Shown here: piece after piece, positions 56,611 to 64,000 of the stretch
How positions within the stretch are numbered: position 1 is the stretch's first letter
How the letters are laid out: the number at the start of each line of letters is the position of its first letter
Assembly (NCBI GenBank): GCA_903813345.2
Contig: CAIIXF020000001.1
Location: forward strand, 33,438,866 to 33,502,865
DNA length: 64,000 nt
Direction: 5' to 3'
Origin: Owenia fusiformis
Taxonomy: Eukaryota > Annelida > Polychaeta > Sabellida > Oweniidae
Program-made: the position numbers and the translations under genes
The notes under the pieces: generated by a model
Told to the model about the DNA's origin: nothing
Seen by the model: only the letters and a program-made list of their open reading frames with translations
Database searches by the model: none

Positions 56611-57954
56611 GTCCCCACCACATAGTGTGGGGCCATATTGTCGGCCTAGGCACGTCCGACTGTCTGTCCGTCTTAAGAAAAGTTTGCGCCCGATAATACT
56701 TTGTATCATATTGAATGGTGTTTTTGAGTTTTCATACTTTATACTATTTAGTAGCTTTATAAATAATTTCAGATGTACTTTGTTGTAAAAGCCTACTTTA
56801 TTGTTAACAGTAGTTATATGTGATAAATTTGTAAAAAGAAATCAGCAAAAACTCATAAGGACTTTTTTATTGTCGGCCATTTTGGATTTTTCGGCCTTAA
56901 AATCTTGTCTGTGAAGTCTTGTCTAGGCGTTTTCAGGTGAACCGTATGGTGGATCAATTTCAAATTTTCAGGGATGATTCTTAGTATGAAAATCTAGAAC
57001 TGATTATTAGTTTTTTGGCATTCTGGGTAAATGTCAAGGCAGCCATTTTGGATTTTCCGTCCTAAAATCTTGTCTGTAAAGTCTTGTCTACTCGTTTTCA
57101 GGTGAACTGTTTGGTAGATCAATTTAAAATTTCCAGGGATGGTTCTTAGTATGAAAATCTAGAACTGATTAGTTTTTGGCATTCTGGGTAAATGTCAAGG
57201 CAGCCATTTTGGATTTTCCGTCCTAAAATCTTGTCTGTAAAGTCTTGTCTACGCATTTCCAGGTGAACCGTTCTGTAGATCAATTTCAAATTTTCAGGGA
57301 TGATTCTTAGAATGAAAATCTAGATCTGATTAGTTTTTTGGCATTCTGGATAAATGTCAAGGCAGCCATTTTGGATTTTCCGTCTTAAAATCTTGCCTGT
57401 AAAGTCTTGTCTACACGTTTTTAGGTGAACCGTTTGATAGATCAATTTCAAATTTTCAAGGATGATTCTTAGTATGAAAATGTACATCTAATTAGTTTTT
57501 TTGCATTCTGCGTAAATGTTAAGGCAGCCATTTTGGATTTTCTGTCCTAAAATCTTGTCTGTAAAGTCTTGTCTACCCGTTTTCAGGTGAACCATTTGGA
57601 ACAGGAATGTACTAAAAACCCTTCGACCTACGACCCTTCGACCCTACGACTTCCTGGATGTCAAGAATTTTTGGAATATATTTTATTGAAAAACCTTTCG
57701 ACCTCTGATTTCCCAGTCCAGTTTACTAAATGATTACGTATAGTTCCAACTTGAGCTCCCTGGGCACGCAAATACGCATTTTACCTGGTAATTGTCAAGC
57801 AAAAATGTTTCAGTAGAAAAATTTCTAAAAAAGTTTGTCTACACAGCAAAAATACGAACACGGAAAAAAAAACGTACGCATTTCGTTTGGACTTTTCACG
57901 CGAATTACGTATATGTCACGCATTGCGTTCGAAATTTTTCGTCTTATATTACTT

Positions 57955-58043
57955 TTTTACTAAAACTTGAAAAGTAGTTGAAAGATTTTGAGATCAAAAC
58001 TTCGATGGGATTTGCTCCACCTCGCGTTGCTGTTATCTAGTTC
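57955..58043 (+). mobile_element. HLE-A-like 3' terminus, highly diverged
   Basis: ACTTGAAAAGTAG, then TTCGATGGGATTTGCTCCAC and CGTTGCTGTTATCTAGTT. The order matches HLE-A 3' ends, but the hairpin is not preserved. Confidence 0.6.
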
Positions 58044-58763
58044 TGAAATGTTTCATATCCATGTCTAATAAATATAGTTGTATAGATGTGTTTGTAATAA
58101 CCTTTATGCCCTTAAAATGTATATATTCAGGGGGGGACATTCGTGGGTTCAAGTGGACCACTCCATTGGCCAAATATTCTCTCAAAATCAGTACAATTTT
58201 TCACGATTCTGAGCATTTTCAAGATTTCTGGGCCACTTGAAAATTGTCAAATGTTCACCCCTTGATCCTTTTGAAAAACTTAAATTGGCAAAAGCTGGTT
58301 ATACGAACCTGATATGACCTAGCTTGCAAGCTTTTTCTTGACGGTTTGTGTTTATTTTCCTTGTACCCTTGCATGCTTTGGATTTTGTAGGATGCAAAAC
58401 AAAGAATCTACTTATTTAGTTGGCATTAGATTCTTAACTATACAAATCCAAATTGAATCAAAGTTGATAAAATCAAAAGACGGTTCTCTTTAAACTATAT
58501 AAAAAATTTCACCTCCTGAAAATATGCACGATGCGCCACTGTTACAATGTGATGGGAAAAGCACAAATATTTTTACTGAGGAGGTAAGAAACGTTCACAT
58601 TCGAATGTGCTTGAATACATTAAACCTGCACATCGCTCCAGAACGCAATATGTTGACATATATTTTTTTTACATTTTCAAGCTCTAATATAAAGTTTATG
58701 TAAATAAAAATAAAATTATCTGCGTAATGTCAAAGAACAATCATTTAGTTAAAAAAAATAAAA
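58044..58763. other. Unique block inside the Mutator-like element, no gene seen
   Basis: No frame or repeat recognised. It could be captured host DNA. Confidence 0.3.
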
Positions 58764-58835
58764 AGGCAAATTCGGGATTCGAACCCGGGCCTCCCATGTA
58801 CTAAGCAAGCATTCTTCCGCTACACCACCTTGATT
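58764..58835 (-). tRNA. tRNA-like gene or pseudogene (Gly-like)
   Basis: The minus strand reads GGTGGTGTAGCGGAAGAATG (A box region), a 5-7-5 anticodon-arm-sized segment, then GGGAGGCCCGGGTTCGAATC (B box, T arm). Layout and spacing match tRNA-Gly (GGTGGTxxAGxGGxAGAAT...GGGAGGCCCGGGTTCGA). The acceptor stem pairs poorly and the anticodon stem is weak, so it is probably a pseudogene or SINE head. Isotype not assigned. Confidence 0.5.
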
Positions 58836-59605
58836 TTATGAATGGTGGAAGTACGCTACTTATTTTGAATGCTATGATTCGGAAGTGACGTCACGTTCTT
58901 CATTTAGAAACCTTTCCAAAATCATATCGCCGGCTCCGATCGAAGTCCAGCTTTAAATATCTTTAACTCTCTTGGGACAGATTCTTAAGTTCTATACACA
59001 AAGTAATATTTCCAGCAACTTCATATGGACTGAGAAATATCTAGAAGGTCGAAGGGTTTTTATAAAAATATATTTCAAAAATTCTTGACACGCTGTAAGT
59101 CGTAGGTTGCAGGGTCGAAGGGTTTTTAGTACATTCCTTTGGAACATCAATTTCATATTTTCAGGGATGATTCTTAGAATGAAAATCTAGATCTGATTAG
59201 TTTTTTGGCATTCTGGATAAATGTCAAGGCAGCCATTTTGGATTTTCTGTCTTAAAATCTTGCCTGTAAAGTATTGTCTACGCGTTTTTAGGTGAACCAT
59301 TTGATAGATCAATTTCAAATTTTCAGGGATGATTCTTTGTATGAAAATCTACAAACAGATTAGTTTTTTGACATTCTGGGTAAATGTCAAGGCAGCCATT
59401 TTGGATTTTCCATCTTGATATCTTGTCTGTAAAGTCTTGTTTACATGTTTTCTGGTTAACTGTGTGACGGATCAATTTCAAATTTTCAGGGGTGGTTCTT
59501 AGTATGAAAATCTAGAACTGACTAAATTTTTGGCATTCTGGGTAAATTTTAAGGTGGCCATTTTGTCTACTCATTTTCAGGATAACCATTTGACGGGATC
59601 ATGCA

Positions 59606-60206
59606 CAGGCCTGTCAACTTGGGAACACCTAACATGAGTGACTTGGAAATGTTGAACACCTCCCCTCAAAATGTGGACACCTTGGTCCAAATCTGGACAC
59701 CTTGATCCAAATTTTGAACACCTTGGTTTAAATTTTATTACATCTTGCCAAATTTTGTACACCTCAAATTTTTCGCGCTCGCTACGCTCGCGTTTCAAAC
59801 ATCCGTCAACGGGGGGAGGGGGGGTGGGGGGGGGGGGGGAGGTACAAAATATTTCGAACAGAATGCGTGACATATACGTAATTCGCGTGAAAAGTCCAAA
59901 CAAAATGCGTACATTTTTTTCCGACGTTCGTATTTTTGCTGTGTAGACGATCTTTATTTAGAAATTTTTCTACAGAAATATTTTTGCTTGACAATTACCA
60001 GGTAAAATGCGCAGGGAAAGTTCCTAGCTATAGCTTCCAACCCCAATTGTCCAAGGAATCCTATTGGTTCACATAAAAACTGTTATGATACTTGCAGACA
60101 AGAACCATAACATAGCTTTCTGTCACGCCAAAAAAACTGGCGTGACTTCAAATTCTTCAGCAAATGCATGACAAATACGCAAATTGCGGGACAGTTGACA
60201 GGCCTG
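59606..60206 (+). mobile_element. Word-array element, full-length form
   Basis: CAGGCCTGTCAACTTGGG to GTTGACAGGCCTG, with perfect 13-bp inverted outer ends. The left third repeats AACACCTTGGTCCAAAT words, the middle has CGCGCTCGCTACGCTCGCG and a very G-rich run (59810-59842), and the right third holds GCGTGAC words. A 100-bp stretch (60014-60114) is not found in other copies. No clear target duplication. Confidence 0.75.
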
Positions 60207-60655
60207 ATTATCCCTTCTATCAAACCTCAAAAATCTACTCAAGACATAATCATAATAAAAGAACATGAACTAACCTACCTTAGAGAAGATAAATCTGAAG
60301 TAAAAATGACAGATAATCAACAGAATTTGAGAAATACTGAGTTATTTTTCCTTGCCGAAAAACCGGAAGTGAAGAGTATGGCTTGCCAATTCAGCAGGAT
60401 TTAGTTCAGAATCAGACTGAGTTCATGAATATAACAATTCTAGTATTTGCAGTGATTCAATTAAAGAATTGTGAATATGTATTGCATATTTATTATAATA
60501 TTGTGCACAAATGTAACATACATCAATTAATGTAAATGGATAAATTCCTGGTAAAAAGGACAATGCCAGCAAAGGAAGTGTCAGTCCAGAGAGTCAGTAG
60601 GAAGTTGAAGGCCTAAACCATTGGGGTCATCTGTAGGCCCTGGAGTTTTCGCACA
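60207..60655. other. No gene seen
   Basis: An open stretch at 60210-60404 reads SIKPQKSTQDIIIIKEHELT then YLREDKSEVKMTDNQQNLRN; not recognised and could be a chance frame or an orphan exon. Confidence 0.25.
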
Positions 60656-60946
60656 AGTTACAGGGGCGTAGCCAGCTTTCAGTCAGGGGGGGTGCGATCG
60701 CCGAAAATTTTTCAGTTTTCGGTCAGGGGGGGGGTGCGATTTTGCCATAAGCAACACAAAAAATTAAGATTTCTTTTGAATTTTACAAAATTGATGCAAC
60801 TTCCTTCAAAATTGAGCTAGAAGCTTCAAATAAAAAGCATTTTAAAGCTCTTTTCTACCTCTATCCAATGGTCATATTTTCAAAGGTTATGGGGGGGGGG
60901 TGCGATCGCACCCATCGCACCCCCCCCTGGCTACGCCCATGAGTTA
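60656..60946. mobile_element. hAT-like MITE (GCGTAGCCAG ends), TSD AGTTA
   Basis: Element 60661-60941. Ends CAGGGGCGTAGCCAG and the complement of CTGGCTACGCCCATG; AGTTA on both sides. It contains GGGGGGTGCGATCGCACC and a TCAAAATTGAGCTAGAAGC interior, the same material found inverted in the elements at 35424-37623 and 38276-41884. Confidence 0.75.
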
Positions 60947-61039
60947 TATACTTTAAATTACAAGTAACTTTTTGAAAATACTAGTAAAAACTCATACTAG
61001 TAATTTTTCAAAAAAACTTGCCATTCATACTAGTATTGT

Positions 61040-61745
61040 TTTTCTGAGGATCTGAAACTCTGAACCCTTTCCTTTCAATTATTAACCATGGTTAAGCTGC
61101 TCGTCAAAATATGTTAACAGTGTCATCATATTTTGAACATACTCGTTTTAGTCGATATTGCATGCATATCCCAAAGAAAAAACTAAAAATGTCCCAAACC
61201 CCCCCCCCCCAAGTTGATTAAACATGGTTTATTTTGAATTTTGAGTCAACTACATGTATACTGTATTTTATATAATAAATTTTCAAAAATATTTTTTATC
61301 AATTTGAAATTTTTTTGGCAAAAAACACATTTTTTTACCCAAAAACGTACTTTGACACCTATTTCATCTTGGCAAATCTCAGTATCAATAAAGGAACCCT
61401 TTTCCTTTCAATTATTAACCATGGTTAAGCTGCTCGTCAAAATATGTTAATGGTGTCATATATTTTGAACACACTCGTTTTAGTCGATATTGCGTGCAAA
61501 TCCCAAAGAAAAAACTAAATAATGTCCCAAAATCCCCCCAAGTTGATTAAACATGGTATATTTCGAATTTTGAGAGTCAACTAGACTATATTTTATATAA
61601 TAAATTTTCAAAATTTTTTTTTATTGATTTGAAATTTTTTTTTGCAAAAAACACACTTCAACACCTGTTTCATCTTGGCAAATCTCAGTATCAATAAAGG
61701 AACCCTTTACCTTTCATTTAATAACCATGGTTAAGGTGCTCGTCA
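61040..61745 (+). repeat. Short satellite, unit ~310-335 bp, just over two copies
   Basis: The phrase CCTTTCAATTATTAACCATGG recurs at 61070, 61403 and, diverged, 61709. Each unit holds the palindrome TTAACCATGGTTAA, a C run after AATGTCCCAAA, and TTCATCTTGGCAAATCTC. Non-coding. Confidence 0.8.
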
Positions 61746-62650
61746 AAATGTAAGATGTCATTTTATTTTCAACATACCAATTTTAGACTATATACACAAT
61801 TGTGCTGTGGTAGGATAGAATTCTTAAGCTGATAATTAATAATCATAAATGTATATTGAACTGGGCAATATACATTATGCTTGATGCATGTCATATTGAT
61901 GACAATTGCTGTACTAATGTATTTCCTGATAATTGTTAGGACATGGTACTATAGGATCTAATCAGATGAGGAACCAATATACACATATAAAGGAATGACG
62001 CACATAGCATCACATGTCATATCTCAATCTTGCTGAGTTTAGAGAGCATTGTATTCACAGCGGTTATGTATTACTACTTCCATACAGTATTTCTTTTTGT
62101 TATCTTCAAACTATTTCAGTCACAAGTTTGGGTTGGATAAAATAGTTTGAAAACATAATTCTAGGATAGACAAGTACTTCACCAAATATTCTACTGGCAA
62201 GGCTTTAGGATTAAACAATATTGGAAGTAATCTAATCAATATCTTGGCTGAGGGTTATGCAGTATAAGGATCATGTCTGAATGGATTGAATTCCTTTCTA
62301 TCTTGTCAAGAAGCTTCTGCAAGTAATAAGCAATAATAAAAGTTGTTTGTTCACAGTGAGTACAACTGGAGTGCTGTCATCTTGATCCTATACATGTTGA
62401 GGACAGGAAAATTTTAATTGTTTGGAACTACTTTGAATTTAAAAATAAGCAATTAAATTATTGACTATATTGAAACAGAATATGTAAAAATAGAAACATT
62501 TATACATCCTAACTTTTGTATATTTTGGTTTGTTTTGTAGTTAAGGTTCAGCTGTAAAATGTAACATTAATTTTTGGAAAAAATTGCTATACCTGCACAT
62601 GTTATTTTCTGGTACAAAATAAAGTATGAAGGCATGTGTTAATTTCCTTG
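61746..62650. other. No gene seen
   Basis: Unique AT-rich DNA without repeats of the families above. Confidence 0.3.
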
Positions 62651-62654
62651 CTTT

Positions 62655-62693
62655 TTAGCTCACATGGTGAGCTTTTGCAATCGCTCACTTGTC

Positions 62694-62725
<32 letters not shown>

Positions 62726-64000
62726 CGTCTGTCTGTCCGTCCGTCCGTAAACAATAGTGGCACGTTTTAAAACCTCTGTCGATAGGATTCCTGTTTTAAG
62801 TTATTTCTGTTCAACATCAATACAGAAAACTCCCCTATGACTCCTGGTTCAAAAGCTCGCCTATTTTCAAAATGGCCTCCATTTTTGTCTCGCGAAATTC
62901 ACTTTTGACTGACACGTTTTAAAACCTCTGTCGATAGGATTCCTGTTTTAAGTTATTTCTGTTCAACATCAATACAGAAAACTCCCCTATGACTCCTGGT
63001 TCAAAAGCTCGCCTATTTTCAAAATGGCCGCCATTTTTGTCTCGCGAAATTCACTTTTGACCCATTTCCTAGCTTTACAAATAATTTCAGGTGTCCTACA
63101 TTGTAAAAATCTGTGTCAATGTAAAGAGTAGATATATGAAATAATTTTGTTACAAAAAATCAGCGAAAAATTATATCTATTTTTTTATTTTCAGCCATTT
63201 TAGTTAACATTGATTTGTCCATCTGACTTGTGAAATCCACTTTTCCGTCAACAACAGTGGCACCTTTCAAAACCTCTGTCGATAGGATTCCTGTTTTAAG
63301 TTATTTCTGTTCAACATCAATACAGAAAACTCTCCTATGACTCCTGGCTCAAAAGCTCGCCTATTTTCAAAATGGCCGCCATTTTTGTCTCGCGAAATTC
63401 ACTTTTGACCTATTTCCTAGCTTTACAAATAATTTCAAGTGTCCTACATTTAAAAATCCATGTCAATGTAAAGAGTAGATGTATGAAATAATTTTGTTAC
63501 GAAAAATCAGCAAAAAATTATATCCATTTTTTTTATTTTCAGCCATTTTGGTTAACATCCGTCTGTCTGTCTGTCTGTCCATCAACAATAGTGGCACGTT
63601 TTAAAACCTCTGTCGATAGGATTCCTGTTTTAAGTTATTTCTGTTCAACATCAATACAGAAAACTCGCCTATGACTCCTGGCTCAAAAGCTCTCCTATTT
63701 TCAAAATGGCCGCCATTTTTGTCTCGCGAAATTCACTTTTGACCTATTTCCTAGCTTTACAAATAATTTCAAGTGTCCTACATTGTAAAAATCCATGTCA
63801 ATGTAAAGAGTAGATGTATGAAATAATTTTGTTACGAAAAATCAGCAAAAAATTATATCCATTTTTTTTTTATTTTCAGCCATTTTAGTTAACATTGATT
63901 TGTCCATCTGTCTCGCAAAATCCACTTTTGGACCATTTGCCTTAAACCCTCTGTCGATAGGATTCCTGTTTTAAGTTAATTTTGTTCAACATCAATACAA
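62655..64000 (+). mobile_element. HLE-B copy 3, 5' end and core array, runs off window
   Basis: TTTTAGCTCACATGGTGAGC start. GCTCACATGGTG (62658-62669) is the exact inverse of the 3' subterminal CACCATGTGAGC at 50891, and also folds on itself. A (GTCC/GTCT)n block at 62690-62747 follows, then core units with AAAACCTCTGTCGATAGGAT at 62769, 62924, 63270 and 63603. Some units are separated by a fresh GTCT block (63558-63582). Confidence 0.88.

Larger units (their letters stand above)
57595..59146. mobile_element. Mutator-like (MULE-type) element with 9-bp TSD
   Basis: Element 57604-59137 between exact 9-bp duplications TTTGGAACA (57595-57603, 59138-59146) within an HLE-C core. Inverted ends of about 100 bp begin GGAATGTACTAAAAACCC and contain CTTCGACC words. 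A 9-bp duplication with long inverted ends is typical of Mutator-like elements. No transposase. The cargo is a word-array fragment (57766-57950), an HLE-A-like 3' end (57955-58043), a unique block (58044-58763) and a tRNA-like gene (58764-58835). Confidence 0.85.
56609..59600 (+). mobile_element. HLE-C array, copy 2, split by a Mutator-like element
   Basis: TTATTATGTCCCCACC start, hairpin CCCCAC-CACATA-GTGTGGGG, a short GTCY stretch, then core units of about 157-163 bp marked by GGCAGCCATTTTGGATTTTC at 57041, 57198, 57360, 57523 and, after the insertion, 59227, 59390 and 59553. Each unit also has CTTGTCTGTAAAGTCTTGTC and TTCAGGGATGATTCTTAG. The 3' end is not seen. Confidence 0.8.

Noticed and set aside
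58764-58835. Functional tRNA-Gly
   Set aside because: Acceptor and anticodon stems pair poorly, so I list it only as tRNA-like or pseudogene.

Overview
The window looks like intergenic DNA from an animal, most likely a marine invertebrate. Coding density is near zero, repeats are nested several levels deep, and the only long reading frames belong to non-LTR retrotransposons. Tandem core repeats combined with (GTCY)n tetranucleotides recall the 'pearl' elements of bivalves and the DINE-1/HINE elements of insects, so a mollusc is my best guess. The species cannot be fixed from sequence alone. No complete host gene is visible. I see only a few candidate exons and decayed gene fragments.

1-15.1 kb: a cluster of one tandem-repeat family (called HLE-A here) nested with LINEs. 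An L1/Tx1-type LINE (3375-6850) sits inside one copy. Another copy (7443-9991) sits inside a CR1-like LINE and itself carries a third LINE (8157-9377) with a 12-bp target-site duplication (TSD). 15.4-19.8 kb: a second tandem family (D) with 475-bp core units, a GGATA-type minisatellite and a five-hairpin array. 19.9-22.3 kb: a long inverted repeat whose arms carry first-exon-like sequences facing inward around a broken C2H2 zinc-finger fragment. 22.3-34.2 kb: low-repeat DNA with a tRNA-derived SINE, a Kolobok-like TTAA element, hAT-like, mariner-like and other inverted-repeat elements, and a Tx1-type LINE tail.

34.2-42 kb: two inverted copies of a 2-kb 'word-array' element, both with clean 6-bp TSDs and one interrupted by another such element. 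43-54 kb: a duplicated element (F), one copy broken by a family HLE-B array and by a GCGGTAG word-array element. 54-60.2 kb: a second inverted pair of first-exon-like arms, a family HLE-C array, and a Mutator-like element with a 9-bp TSD. 60.6-64 kb: an hAT-like element, a short satellite and the start of another HLE-B array.

The main theme is architectural. At least three families with unrelated sequences (HLE-A, -B, -C), and more loosely D, share one plan: a terminal hairpin or asymmetric inverted repeat, then a simple-sequence block, then tandem core units carrying paired AAAATGGC/GCCATTTT motifs. For HLE-A, removing one copy restores an open LINE frame exactly at a TT dinucleotide, with no other duplication. 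That supports a Helitron2/Helentron-type non-autonomous element.

Coordinates of repeat boundaries are read by eye and are usually good to a few bases where a TSD or empty site is quoted, and to tens of bases elsewhere. Similarity statements rest on recognised motifs, not on database searches.
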